The position numbers were made by a program, and so were the translations under genes. This document shows positions 43,597 to 52,532 of a stretch of 64,000 nucleotides of DNA, one piece after another. Positions within the stretch are counted from its first letter, which is position 1. Each line of letters opens with the position of its first letter. The DNA comes from Domibacillus epiphyticus (GTDB taxonomy: Bacteria; Bacillota; Bacilli; Bacillales; Domibacillaceae): positions 62,001-126,000 of the forward strand of contig NZ_MSFI01000008.1 of NCBI RefSeq assembly GCF_001975785.1, given 5' to 3'. A model generated the notes under the pieces. It saw nothing but the letters and a program-made list of their open reading frames with translations, did no database searches and was not told where the DNA came from.

Positions 43597-44682
43597 GTGC
43601 TTTCTACATTTCTTGCAAAAAAAATCATCGATGAAGTGAAAAAGTTTTTAAATGAAGATCTTATTATTACCGGCGTGGACGGGATCATTATGGCGAGCTC
43701 CGATGATAGCCGAGTCGGGACTTTTCATGAAGGAGCTCTTGTTTGTGCGGCAGAGCGTCGAAAAATGATTATTTACAAAGAAGATGAACAGCGATTAAAA
43801 GGTGTCAGAAACGGATTGAATTTGCCAATTTTCTTTCTTGATAACGTGATCGGCGTGATCGGGATTACCGGAGAACCTGATCGTATTTTGCCTTATGGTG
43901 AACTGCTGCGAAAAATGACAGAACTGCTCGTTCAAGAAAGCTATTACTCGGAGCAGCTTCAATGGCGGTCCCGGGGGCTCGAGGCATTTGTATATGACTG
44001 GCTGCAAGCAGATTCATGGTCTCGGGATTTAATGAAGCGGGCAGAATTTTTCAACATCGACTTAACGGCAAAACGACAATTTATCTTCATCCAGCTAGAA
44101 GAATTTATATACAACAGCATGGCAGAATTGACAAGATTTTGGGACGACCCACGAGAGCAGGACTTTTTCATCCACCATGGAAATAACCGGGTTCTCCTCA
44201 TTCATAGTGCGTATTTTGAAAAAGAAACACTTACATATAAACTGGAAAGATTACTGTCCTTTATGAATACACCTGTACGGATCGGGATTGGACGGATTGT
44301 AGAATCAACCGACGTGGCAGCCGGATACGCGCAGGCAGAACGGGCTCTTGCTGCAGCTGCGCCAAACACCATTGTCTTCGAGGAGGACTTGCGTCTTGAT
44401 TACTGCCTGCAGGATATCAACCCCGACACGCGGGATGAATTTGTAAAACGAATCCTGCAAAACGTGAGGAACAACAAAGAATTGCTCGATACATTCCACA
44501 TGTTTTTCAAGCAAAATATGTCATTAAAAGCAACAGCGGGAGCGCTTCAAATTCATATTAACACCCTGCATTACCGCATGAAAAAAATTGAAATGTTCAC
44601 AGGGCTGGATTTAAAACACTTTCCTGATATCGTATCTCTTTATTTAGCTCTTCGCTTTTTAGATGAACATACAAAAAAATAG
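43597..44682 (+). CDS. CdaR-family transcriptional regulator of the glycolate operon (YsfB-like)
   Basis: A 361-residue activator. The N-terminal sugar-diacid recognition domain (STFLAKKIIDEVKKFLNED, IITGVDGIIMASSD) binds small hydroxy-acids such as glycerate or glycolate; the C-terminal PucR-type helix-turn-helix reads GALQIHINTLHYRMKKIE. It precedes glcD and glcF as ysfB precedes ysfC and ysfD in B. subtilis and probably activates them. The start is taken as GTG at 43597, spaced from GGGGG; the ATG at 43582 has no ribosome binding site. Confidence 0.9.
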   Translation: MLSTFLAKKIIDEVKKFLNEDLIITGVDGIIMASSDDSRVGTFHEGALVCAAERRKMIIYKEDEQRLKGVRNGLNLPIFFLDNVIGVIGITGEPDRILPYGELLRKMTELLVQESYYSEQLQWRSRGLEAFVYDWLQADSWSRDLMKRAEFFNIDLTAKRQFIFIQLEEFIYNSMAELTRFWDDPREQDFFIHHGNNRVLLIHSAYFEKETLTYKLERLLSFMNTPVRIGIGRIVESTDVAAGYAQAERALAAAAPNTIVFEEDLRLDYCLQDINPDTRDEFVKRILQNVRNNKELLDTFHMFFKQNMSLKATAGALQIHINTLHYRMKKIEMFTGLDLKHFPDIVSLYLALRFLDEHTKK

Positions 44683-44767
44683 TAAATATATTGCTCATTT
44701 TCACACCAATATCTATATAAACACAACTTTTTATAGGTTAAGATACAAAGAAAAGGAGAATAGACCA

Positions 44768-46180
44768 ATGATACCTGATTACATAAAAACAAAATTCGAA
44801 GCAATTGTCGGTCCTGAAAATGTAGATGTTTCCCCTGTTGGACGACTTGTGTACTCATACGATGCAACACCCAATTTTCAGTCGATGCCAGATGCAGTCG
44901 TAGCACCTCGCAATACAAAAGATGTATCTGAAATTGTAACCGTTTGCTTAGAAGGGAAAATTCCGATTGTCCCACGTGGTTCGGGAACGAATTTAGCAGC
45001 GGGAACAGTGCCTTCTGAAGGGGGCATTGTGTTGCTATTTAAACACATGAACCAAATTCTCGAAATCGATGAAGAAAATTTAACGGTTACCGTACAGCCA
45101 GGCGTTATCACCCTTGATATGATTAACGCCGTAGAAAAACGTGGTCTCTTTTATCCACCAGACCCGAGTTCGATGAAAATTTCGACAATCGGCGGCAATA
45201 TTAATGAGAATTCCGGAGGCCTGCGCGGATTGAAATATGGCGTGACGCGGGATTATGTAATGGCTCTTGAGGCGGTGCTGCCAAATGGCGACATTATCCG
45301 AACAGGAGGCAAGCTTGCGAAAGATGTAGCAGGCTATGATTTAACAAGACTATTAACCGGTTCTGAAGGAACACTCGCTGTTATAACAGAAGCAACAATG
45401 AAACTCATTCCAATGCCCGAAACAAAGCAGACAATGCTCGCTCTCTATCAAAGCATGGACGCAGCGGCCAAATCTGTCTCCGAAATCATTGCGGCAAAAA
45501 TCATTCCGGCGACGCTTGAATTTCTCGACCGTCCTACATTAAAAGCCGTCGAAGATTTTGCAAAAATCGGTCTGCCGACAGACGTTGAAGCCGTTCTTTT
45601 GATCGAACAAGACGGAACACCAGAAAATGTCGCCCGTGACATGCAAAAAATGGCCAGCATTTGCACGCGTGAACAGGCTATTTCCGTCCAAATTGCCGCA
45701 ACAGAAGCAGAAGCACTGGCGCTGACAACAGCACGCCGCGCAGCATTATCCGCTCTCGCCCGATTAAAACCGACGACAATTTTAGAAGACGCGACAGTGC
45801 CAAGATCGGAAATCGCCAACATGGTCAAAGCGATCAATGAAATTGCGGCAAAACATAACGTCACGATTGCCACATTCGGCCACGCCGGCGACGGAAACCT
45901 TCATCCAACATGTCCAACCGATGCGCGTGATCACGATGAAATGGAACGCGTCGAGGCAGCATTTGCAGACATATTTGAAAAAGCAATTGAACTTGGCGGT
46001 ACAATTACCGGGGAGCACGGCGTCGGGATGATGAAAGCACCCTATTTAGAATGGAAGATGGGACCTGAAGGGATCGCCATTATGAAAGCGATTAAGCAGT
46101 CCTTTGACCCTGAAAATATTATGAATCCCGGCAAAATCTTTGCGAAAGAAACGAGAAAAAGGTTGGTGATTTCACAATGA
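44768..46180 (+). CDS. glcD: Glycolate oxidase FAD subunit GlcD
   Basis: A 470-residue FAD-dependent 2-hydroxy-acid oxidase. The FAD-binding type 4 domain includes PRGSGTNLAAGTVP and NSGGLRGLKYGVTRDYV, and the C-terminal oxidase domain ends GTITGEHGVGMMKAPYL. It oxidises glycolate (or D-lactate) to glyoxylate (pyruvate) and hands electrons to GlcF. The start at 44768 follows AAAAGGAGAATAGACCA; the length equals B. subtilis GlcD (YsfC). Its stop overlaps the glcF start (ATGA). Confidence 0.95.
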   Translation: MIPDYIKTKFEAIVGPENVDVSPVGRLVYSYDATPNFQSMPDAVVAPRNTKDVSEIVTVCLEGKIPIVPRGSGTNLAAGTVPSEGGIVLLFKHMNQILEIDEENLTVTVQPGVITLDMINAVEKRGLFYPPDPSSMKISTIGGNINENSGGLRGLKYGVTRDYVMALEAVLPNGDIIRTGGKLAKDVAGYDLTRLLTGSEGTLAVITEATMKLIPMPETKQTMLALYQSMDAAAKSVSEIIAAKIIPATLEFLDRPTLKAVEDFAKIGLPTDVEAVLLIEQDGTPENVARDMQKMASICTREQAISVQIAATEAEALALTTARRAALSALARLKPTTILEDATVPRSEIANMVKAINEIAAKHNVTIATFGHAGDGNLHPTCPTDARDHDEMERVEAAFADIFEKAIELGGTITGEHGVGMMKAPYLEWKMGPEGIAIMKAIKQSFDPENIMNPGKIFAKETRKRLVISQ

Positions 46181-47508
46181 CAACAATGACGGCACGTGAA
46201 AAAGCGATTCAAGAATCATTTAGTTTACGGATGGATGAAGCCGAGCTATTAAACTGTATGCAATGCGGCTTTTGCCTCCCTTCCTGCCCAACTTACCTGG
46301 AGACAGGTTTTGACGAAAGCCAGTCACCGCGGGGAAGAATTGCACTCATGAAAGCCGTTCATGACGGGTTGATCGCACCGGATGATGATGTGGAACGTTC
46401 ACTTAATCTGTGCCTCGGCTGCCGGGCTTGTGAACCGGTCTGCCCCGCCGGTGTGAAATACGGTTACTTGCTTGAAGAAGCAAGAGATATTTTCAATAAC
46501 CATAACGAGCATTCTGCACCTGTGAAAGCCGTTCGGAAAACGGTATTTGAAGGCTTATTTCCTCATCAAAACCGGATGGAACATGCTGTTACACTGCTTG
46601 GCATTTACCAGAGAAGCGGGCTGCAAAACGCAACACGCAAACTTGGATTCATGAAATTGTTTCCTGAAAGCATGCAGGCAATGGAACGGATCCTTCCTGC
46701 TGTACCAAAAAAAAGCGAGATGAAAAACCGGTCATCAAGTTTTACCGCACTTACTGAAAAAACGGCTACTGTCGCCTTTTTCTCCGGCTGCCTTATGGAT
46801 ACAATGTTTCTCAATACAAATAACGCCACAATCAAGCTTCTTCAGAAAGCGGGCTGTGACATTGTGATTCCAGAGGGTCAAAATTGCTGTGGCGCACTTC
46901 ACGGACATAGCGGTGAAAAAGACGGCGCGAAAGAATTGGCGAAACGCAATATTGATGCATTTGAAAAATCAGATGCAGACTATATTATTACGAACGCGGG
47001 AGGATGCGGCGCGTTTTTAATCGATTACGATCACCTGCTAAAGGATGATCCGGATTACGCTGAACGTGCAAAAGCCTTTACCGCCAAAATCAAAGACATT
47101 ACTCAAATTTTATTCGAACTTGATTTCCATGAGCGGGTCAAATTAAAAATCGAATCGCAAACGATTACGTACCAGGATTCCTGCCATTTGCGCAACGTCA
47201 TGAATACGCATATCGCACCTCGTGTACTGATGAATGCGATCGAGGGCGCCGACTTTCGCGAAATGGAAAATGCGGACAGTTGCTGCGGGTCAGCCGGAAT
47301 ATATAACATCGTTGAATCCGATATGTCGATGCAAATTCTCGATCACAAGATGGAAAAAGCAAAAGCAACGAATGCCCACACGATTGTAACAGCGAATCCA
47401 GGCTGCCTTCTCCAAATGAAGCTTGGTATAGAGCGGGAAGGTCTGTCAAACAAAGTTCGTGCCGTCCATATCGTCGATTTACTTCTTGAAGCCGCCGAAC
47501 ACCATTAA
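46177..47508 (+). CDS. glcF: Glycolate oxidase iron-sulfur subunit GlcF
   Basis: A 443-residue protein with two N-terminal 4Fe-4S clusters (CMQCGFCLPSCP and CLGCRACEPVCP) and two CCG domains (NCCGALHGH, SCCGSAGIYN). It carries electrons from GlcD to the respiratory chain. No GlcE subunit gene is present between or beside them, as in other Bacillus where GlcD-GlcF suffices. The operon ends in a clear terminator. Confidence 0.95.
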   Translation: MTTMTAREKAIQESFSLRMDEAELLNCMQCGFCLPSCPTYLETGFDESQSPRGRIALMKAVHDGLIAPDDDVERSLNLCLGCRACEPVCPAGVKYGYLLEEARDIFNNHNEHSAPVKAVRKTVFEGLFPHQNRMEHAVTLLGIYQRSGLQNATRKLGFMKLFPESMQAMERILPAVPKKSEMKNRSSSFTALTEKTATVAFFSGCLMDTMFLNTNNATIKLLQKAGCDIVIPEGQNCCGALHGHSGEKDGAKELAKRNIDAFEKSDADYIITNAGGCGAFLIDYDHLLKDDPDYAERAKAFTAKIKDITQILFELDFHERVKLKIESQTITYQDSCHLRNVMNTHIAPRVLMNAIEGADFREMENADSCCGSAGIYNIVESDMSMQILDHKMEKAKATNAHTIVTANPGCLLQMKLGIEREGLSNKVRAVHIVDLLLEAAEHH

Positions 47509-47542
47509 ACAAAAGAACCATTAAAAGAAATAAGAAACAATT

Positions 47543-47566
47543 CACCATGAATATTGGTTCATGGTG
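47543..47566 (+). terminator. Terminator of the glycolate operon
   Basis: CACCATGAA/TTCATGGTG (9 bp) followed by TTTTTTT, about 35 bases past glcF. Confidence 0.92.
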
Positions 47567-47697
47567 TTTTTTTCATTTAACCCCCGCCTGTAAAAAAGAC
47601 CATTATGGCATCGGAAACGGTTCAAACAATTTGCCCGGTCCGGTTTCGATTTTCATGCATCCACTGTATATAACAAGCAAGAAAGGAGGAATGACCT

Positions 47698-47835
47698 GTG
47701 GAAACATTACTGCCGCTCATTCAGGACGTTGGATTTCCAATTATCGTAACGTTCTATTTACTGTATCGGATTGAAACAAAACTTGATGGCGTCATCGAGT
47801 CCATACAGAATCTTCCGGACAAAATGAAACAGTAA
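47698..47835 (+). CDS. YvrJ-family small membrane protein
   Basis: A 45-residue protein, METLLPLIQDVGFPIIVTFY then LLYRIETKLDGV, which matches the YvrJ family: one hydrophobic segment with GFPI and R-x-E-x-KLD. The start is GTG at 47698 after GAAAGGAGGAATGACCT. YvrJ genes usually lie next to DUF1659 and DUF2922 genes; here those partners are found 2 kb further on. Function is unknown. A terminator follows at once. Confidence 0.88.
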   Translation: METLLPLIQDVGFPIIVTFYLLYRIETKLDGVIESIQNLPDKMKQ

Positions 47836-47844
47836 CCTTATTTT

Positions 47845-47878
47845 AAAAAGCGCAGCTTCAAATGAAGCGGTGCTTTTT
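47845..47878 (+). terminator. Terminator of the YvrJ gene
   Basis: AAAAAGCGC/GTGCTTTTT with inner GCTTC/GAAGC stem and AAAT loop. Confidence 0.85.
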
Positions 47879-48063
47879 TATACATAGTAATAAAAAACCA
47901 TGAACTGCCAGGCATGCAGGAAATAACAAGGAAAAAAAGATTTGATAATTAGTTGGAAATGCTTATTTTATATAGTTAACTTTTCCTGATTTTATCAATT
48001 TATAACAATATGATACAAGTTTATGGTAATGTTGCCACGTAACCATTCTTTGGGAGGACTGAA

Positions 48064-48744
48064 ATGAAAAAAATTATTTTTACAGCAATCATTTTTACTT
48101 TAATTCTTGCACTGGTAAAACCTGAGGTGAATCACGCACAAAAACCCGTAAACGGAAAAATAAAAAATGTTGAAGCAGAGATGTATAAAGAAATAGATTT
48201 ATTTTTTGATAAAATAAAGGTGACAGAAAAAAAGTTTGAATCAATGAGCAATAAACAACAGCAGGATTTTATTGACAGCATGCTTTCATCCCCTGAATAT
48301 TTAAAATTAGAGAAAAAATTAGCTACACTTGAGCCCTATTCAAAAAATACGTCAGAAGTAAGAGCGCAGGCCCTGCCAGTATTACTGGCTCCGGTAGCAG
48401 CAATGGTTGGAAGGGTCGCTATTAAAGCAGTCGCAAAAAAAGGAACGAAATTTGCCGAAAAATATTTAAAAGGAAAGTTAAATAAAATCGGAAAAAACTA
48501 TGAAGTAAGCTGGAATGTTAAAGGGAGAGACGGCAGTTTAAATAGTTTAGTTGTCGTTTTTCAAAAAGTGGGCCGTTCAAAAAAACGTGTGTTTGCTGTT
48601 GACCACACTAAAATTCCGTTAAAACCGGGAAGCTCAAAAAAAATCTGGCATTTCCACGTTACCCCTGATGTCAATATGCACCATACGATGTGTTCTTTCA
48701 TCCCTTCTGGTCATAAGCCAGATACAAAAACAAAATGCTATTAA
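48064..48744 (+). CDS. Secreted basic protein, probable toxin of a toxin/immunity pair
   Basis: A 226-residue protein with a signal peptide (MKKIIFTAIIFTLILALVKP), a helical charged region (about 30-100), a glycine/alanine-rich hydrophobic stretch (LPVLLAPVAAMVGRVAIKA) and a basic C-terminal domain (about 135-226) rich in H, K and C: HTKIPLKP, WHFHVTPDVNMHHTMCSF, KTKC. This layout, a variable secretion part followed by a compact basic end domain, is that of small secreted toxins; it recalls the SAR2788-type putative toxins, which I could not check. The next gene, 14 bases on, encodes an acidic protein suited to immunity. Start follows TTTGGGAGGACTGAA. Confidence 0.6.
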   Translation: MKKIIFTAIIFTLILALVKPEVNHAQKPVNGKIKNVEAEMYKEIDLFFDKIKVTEKKFESMSNKQQQDFIDSMLSSPEYLKLEKKLATLEPYSKNTSEVRAQALPVLLAPVAAMVGRVAIKAVAKKGTKFAEKYLKGKLNKIGKNYEVSWNVKGRDGSLNSLVVVFQKVGRSKKRVFAVDHTKIPLKPGSSKKIWHFHVTPDVNMHHTMCSFIPSGHKPDTKTKCY

Positions 48745-48758
48745 AGGGAATGACGTTT

Positions 48759-49412
48759 ATGTACAAATATACAGATCTTGAAAAACAATTAATACAAAGT
48801 GATCTTTCAATACCTTCTATTGAAAAGCTGTATGTTGACCATGTTCAAAAACTGATAAAAAATACAGAAAGCTACAAGCTGCCTGTATTCATTCAAAAAT
48901 ATTATGGAAATATCAAAATGGAAGAATTCGATTTGGATTCAGCGACTGACGCCATTATGTGTTATATGTTCTCATTTGAACACGAAGAACATGTGTGGAA
49001 CCATTTCCTTAAGAAATTGACTGAAAATAAATCGTACGGCGTCTCTTTTTTTGAAGAAGACGGAGTGATAGCAAATGAACAGGATCTCGATCCAACAAAT
49101 ATCGAAAAAATAGGCAAATTACAGTATGATGCTGGCGTCAATCATGAAGATAACATTGGTGTTATTCGCAGCCAGCAAGCGTCTAAACCTGCTTTTGAAA
49201 TTACAATGGACAGCGCTGTTATGACATTCAGTGAAGGCGATGAAGCGATTATTTTTTCAAGAGGGGGCTCGTACGTATACTGGATCACAACCAATACAGC
49301 CTTTTGCGACATTCAACAACTCGCGGACACATATAATCTACAAATAACAGATTTCCAGCTTCATCTAAAAGAAAAAAGTATTTTTATCGAAAGAAAGCCT
49401 GATTCCGTTTAA
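48759..49412 (+). CDS. Acidic cytosolic protein, probable immunity partner
   Basis: A 217-residue acidic protein without signal peptide or membrane segment, not recognised. The N-terminal half is helical (TDLEKQLIQSDLSIPSIEKL), the C-terminal half mixes strands and helices (FEITMDSAVMTFSEGDEAII, RGGSYVYWITT). The start is ATG at 48759, ten bases after AAAGGG; an earlier ATG overlaps the ribosome binding site. Close coupling to a secreted basic protein, opposite charge and matching size suggest neutralisation of that product in the producing cell. Confidence 0.6.
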   Translation: MYKYTDLEKQLIQSDLSIPSIEKLYVDHVQKLIKNTESYKLPVFIQKYYGNIKMEEFDLDSATDAIMCYMFSFEHEEHVWNHFLKKLTENKSYGVSFFEEDGVIANEQDLDPTNIEKIGKLQYDAGVNHEDNIGVIRSQQASKPAFEITMDSAVMTFSEGDEAIIFSRGGSYVYWITTNTAFCDIQQLADTYNLQITDFQLHLKEKSIFIERKPDSV

Positions 49413-49434
49413 CGGAACCAGGCTCTTTGCTCTC

Positions 49435-49739
49435 TTACACGTCTACTTTATAATTCAGCGCCAGATTATACCCCGGAAGCCCGCGAATGCCCGGTTTTCT
49501 TTCAGTGTTTCGAAAATGGTAATTTCCATATCCATTTGCTTCCTCTGTTCGCCCTTCAAAGAGGCTGATTTTCAATAATTGCAGAATAAAAATCGCTTTC
49601 TCCATCGGGAAAATCGATGGAATCTTTTTTGCTCCGGATATGCGAGCGCGTCCATGACACACGAATGTACAATATCGGATATTTGTTCTTTGACGACATT
49701 CAAAGAGTCTCCCAATCCATAAATCTTAATCTGCCCCAT
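49435..49739 (-). pseudogene. Tautomerase-family gene, frameshifted and internally deleted
   Basis: From ATG 49739 the frame gives MGQIKIYGLGDSLNVVKEQI and ALAYPEQKRFHRF, then runs into a stop after a frameshift near 49610. The next frame continues FPMEKAIF, ISLFEGRTEEA and NLALNYKVDV. These are the N- and C-terminal blocks of a ~127-residue tautomerase; part of the middle is missing. Confidence 0.8.
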
Positions 49740-49847
49740 ATTTTACTCACTCTCCCTTGTCTTAATGTATAAAAAAAAATTTTTCAAAAATGGAGGTATC
49801 GATTTTCAATATATCCCGTACTTAACAAATGAAAGGAGGGATAAAAA

Positions 49848-50063
49848 ATGGCACAGGCGACTTTGAACAAATCGACGCTGCGTCTCGTGTTTGATAACGG
49901 GATCGACGAGTCAGGGAAATCTGTATATAAAACAAAGTCTTATTCCAATGTGAATACGGCCGCTACAGCAGACCAGCTACAAGCTGCAGCTGCGGCGATT
50001 GCAACACTTTCATCAATGCCGCTTTCTTCCATAGAACTCAATGACTCATCTGTTATTAACTAA
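49848..50063 (+). CDS. DUF1659 family protein
   Basis: A 71-residue protein (MAQATLNKSTLRLVFDNGID, TKSYSNVNTAATADQL) typical of DUF1659. The family occurs in Bacillaceae next to DUF2922 and YvrJ genes; no function is known. The start follows GAAAGGAGGGATAAAAA. The DUF2922 gene follows after 23 bases. Confidence 0.9.
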   Translation: MAQATLNKSTLRLVFDNGIDESGKSVYKTKSYSNVNTAATADQLQAAAAAIATLSSMPLSSIELNDSSVIN

Positions 50064-50086
50064 ACAAAAAAAGGAGGATGACTCTT

Positions 50087-50299
50087 ATGGCGAAAACATT
50101 GCAGCTTCAGTTCAACACATCTGAAGGCGGAAGTGCCAGCGTGACGATTGATGCACCGCTTGAGCCGGTAAATGCAGTTACCGTTCAACAAGCAATGGAT
50201 GCGATCATTGCATCCGGTGTCTTCATCTCAACGACGGGTTCGTTCATTTCCGCAAATAAAGCAAGCTTGATCGATCGAGAAGTAACAGAAATCCTGTAA
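50087..50299 (+). CDS. DUF2922 family protein
   Basis: A 70-residue protein (MAKTLQLQFNTSEGGSASVT, ANKASLIDREVTEIL) typical of DUF2922. The start at 50087 follows AAAAGGAGGATGACTCTT; an ATG nine bases earlier overlaps the ribosome binding site. Second gene of a unit with DUF1659, closed by a terminator. Function unknown. Confidence 0.9.
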   Translation: MAKTLQLQFNTSEGGSASVTIDAPLEPVNAVTVQQAMDAIIASGVFISTTGSFISANKASLIDREVTEIL

Positions 50300-50306
50300 A
50301 CAAACG

Positions 50307-50333
50307 AAGCCGATCCTAAACGAGGATCGGCTT
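50307..50333 (+). terminator. Terminator of the DUF1659-DUF2922 unit
   Basis: AAGCCGATCCT/AGGATCGGCTT (11 bp) followed by TTTTC. Confidence 0.95.
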
Positions 50334-50341
50334 TTTTCTTT

Positions 50342-51148
50342 CTAGTCCCGATGAAATAGTCCAACAACTTCAACGGTCTGCGTAATGTTCACAAACGCTT
50401 TCGGATCGATGTCATGTATAATTTGCTTCACTTCATTTAATTGATAGCGCGTGATGACGGTCATTAAAATAAAACGGTTTTCTCCGGAATATGCGCCTTT
50501 GCCCTCCGTCAACGTAATGCCGCGGTATAGACTCTTAAGCAGCTTCTCGCACATTTCATCGCCTTTTGAAGTGACAATGTTCAGTGTCAGTTTTATATGT
50601 TTCGTATGAATCGTGTCAACTACCTTCCCGGTTGCATAAATTGCGATCAATGTGTTTAAAGCAGCATCCCAGCTGAACAAAAAACCAGCCACCACGACGA
50701 CAGCAGCATTCATGATGGACAAAAGGGCACCAAGTGGAAAATCTTTTTTTCGGGCCAGCAGCATCGCAAGTATGTCAAAGCCGCCGGATGATGCGGATGC
50801 TCGAAAAATAATCCCAACACCTGCTCCGGTCAGTACCCCGCCAAATAAAGAAGATAAAATAGGCTCCGTTGACAGCTTAATAACAGGCACGATGTACAGC
50901 CCGATCGACAATGTTATAACGGATAAAATCGTATACGCAATGAATCGTTTGCCAAGCTTCATTACGCCAAGAATGAGAAGCGGTAAATTTAACAATAAGT
51001 TTAAAACACCCGTGTTAAGCGGTGTAATGATACCGAGCATAATCGCTATGCCGCTTAGCCCGCTGCTCAAGATCTCATGCGGAATTAAAAAGAAATTGTA
51101 TGCAACAGCAACAAGCATCGACCCGGCAATGACAAGCAGTATGTGCAT
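50342..51148 (-). CDS. YitT-family membrane protein (DUF161/DUF2179)
   Basis: A 268-residue protein with five or six hydrophobic segments (ILLVIAGSMLVAVAYNFFLIP, SSGLSGIAIMLG, FRASASSGGFDILAML) and a C-terminal soluble DUF2179 domain (GITLTEGKGAYSGENRFIL, HDIDPKAFVNITQTVEVVG). Bacillus has several paralogues (YitT, YqfU, YvjA, YxkD, YpjC); which one this is cannot be fixed. Function unknown. The start follows GGGGGGAGCGTCTC. Confidence 0.9.
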   Translation of the reverse strand: MHILLVIAGSMLVAVAYNFFLIPHEILSSGLSGIAIMLGIITPLNTGVLNLLLNLPLLILGVMKLGKRFIAYTILSVITLSIGLYIVPVIKLSTEPILSSLFGGVLTGAGVGIIFRASASSGGFDILAMLLARKKDFPLGALLSIMNAAVVVVAGFLFSWDAALNTLIAIYATGKVVDTIHTKHIKLTLNIVTSKGDEMCEKLLKSLYRGITLTEGKGAYSGENRFILMTVITRYQLNEVKQIIHDIDPKAFVNITQTVEVVGLFHRD

Positions 51149-51289
51149 GAGACGCTCCCCCCTTTTGTTTCCATTATAAAAGAGAAATTCTCGTCAACTT
51201 AAAAAATAGTGTTTTCAGAAAAGCGGAAAATGCGTGTTTTTTTGGCCATTGCGTTATAATTAAAGAAAGAAAGTAGAGGAGTTGGCGTC

Positions 51290-52480
51290 ATGAAAGAAAA
51301 CGAGCCGCAAAGTTCTCCACTCGTCCGTTTTTTAGGCGGACGTACGGCGATTTTCGTCTTAACCATTTTGCTCTTAATCGGCCTCATTATTATGGTTTTT
51401 TCTCAAGTATCATTTATTTTTGAGCCGCTGCTCGGGTTTATTGCGACCGTTGCACTGCCCGTTATTTTATCGATTGTCGGTTATTATTTATTAAGCCCGC
51501 TCGTCAATTTATTGCAGCGGTACAAAATAAAACGCGGCTGGGGTATCTTACTTGTCTTCATCGCTTTATCTGGAATCATTACGATACTCGTGCTCACGAT
51601 CCTCCCCTTTTTACGTGATCAAACAGAAGCACTCATCGCCTCTTTTCCTGACTACGCCCGGCAGCTCGGCATGGACATTGACAGGTGGGCACGGAACTCA
51701 CCGGTTGAAGCACAGTATATGGAGATCTCCAAAAACATGCAGACAAATGCCGAAGAGTTTCTCGGTTCGCTAACCCAAAACTTTTCCGACATTGCCGGCC
51801 AGACGTTAGACAGTATCACGGGCGTTATCGCGACGCTAACCAATTTCGTCGTCTCGCTTGTCACTGTACCATTTATTTTGTTTTATTTATTAAAGGACGG
51901 CAGCAAATTGTACAACGGATTCTTACACATGCTGCCGCCGAAAATGCGTGGCCGAACCGGTGCGATGCTTATCGAAATGGACGAACAGCTTCGGTCCTAC
52001 ATTCAAGGACAAATGCTGGTAAGTCTTTGCATCGGAGTCATGATGTACATTGGCTTTCTCATTATTGGACTGGATTACGCCCTGCTTCTTGCCGCCATTG
52101 CAAGCGTCACGAGTGTCGTACCGTATCTCGGACCTGTGATCGCGATTACACCGGCGATTATCATTGCGATTGTCACGTCACCGTTCATGGTCGTTAAACT
52201 AGCACTTGTTTGGACAGTCGTGCAGCTGCTTGAAGGAAAATTCATTTCACCGCAAATCATGGGAAAAACATTGCAAATTCATCCCGTCACGATTATTTTC
52301 GTTTTACTGACAGCTGCTCATCTGTATGGTATTGTCGGCGTTTTAATCGGTCTGCCGACTTACGCGCTTTTAAAAGTATTTGTTCAATACATGTTCGACT
52401 TGTACAAACACCGTTACAACCGCTTTTCTGAAAATGAAGAAAATAAATATGCAGTCGTTGAGCGTGATGATTTCGTTTAA
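51290..52480 (+). CDS. AI-2E (PerM)-family transporter
   Basis: A 396-residue membrane protein of the AI-2E/PerM family with about eight hydrophobic segments. Characteristic stretches are VTVPFILFYLLKDG and VVQLLEGKFISPQIMGKTLQIHP. Some members export autoinducer-2, others move sodium or protons; the substrate is not predictable here. The start at 51290 follows GTAGAGGAGTTGGCGTC. The SigB promoter of csbD overlaps its last codons. Confidence 0.93.
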   Translation: MKENEPQSSPLVRFLGGRTAIFVLTILLLIGLIIMVFSQVSFIFEPLLGFIATVALPVILSIVGYYLLSPLVNLLQRYKIKRGWGILLVFIALSGIITILVLTILPFLRDQTEALIASFPDYARQLGMDIDRWARNSPVEAQYMEISKNMQTNAEEFLGSLTQNFSDIAGQTLDSITGVIATLTNFVVSLVTVPFILFYLLKDGSKLYNGFLHMLPPKMRGRTGAMLIEMDEQLRSYIQGQMLVSLCIGVMMYIGFLIIGLDYALLLAAIASVTSVVPYLGPVIAITPAIIIAIVTSPFMVVKLALVWTVVQLLEGKFISPQIMGKTLQIHPVTIIFVLLTAAHLYGIVGVLIGLPTYALLKVFVQYMFDLYKHRYNRFSENEENKYAVVERDDFV

Positions 52481-52499
52481 TTTGTTGTGAACCGGGTAA
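52475..52499 (+). promoter_or_regulatory. SigB promoter of csbD
   Basis: GTTTAA (52475-52480, overlapping the upstream stop codon), 13-base spacer, GGGTAA (52494-52499): a near-perfect general-stress promoter 34 bases before the csbD start. Confidence 0.8.
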
Positions 52500-52532
52500 C
52501 TGATTACCAAAACAACAAAGGAGAGATAATGA

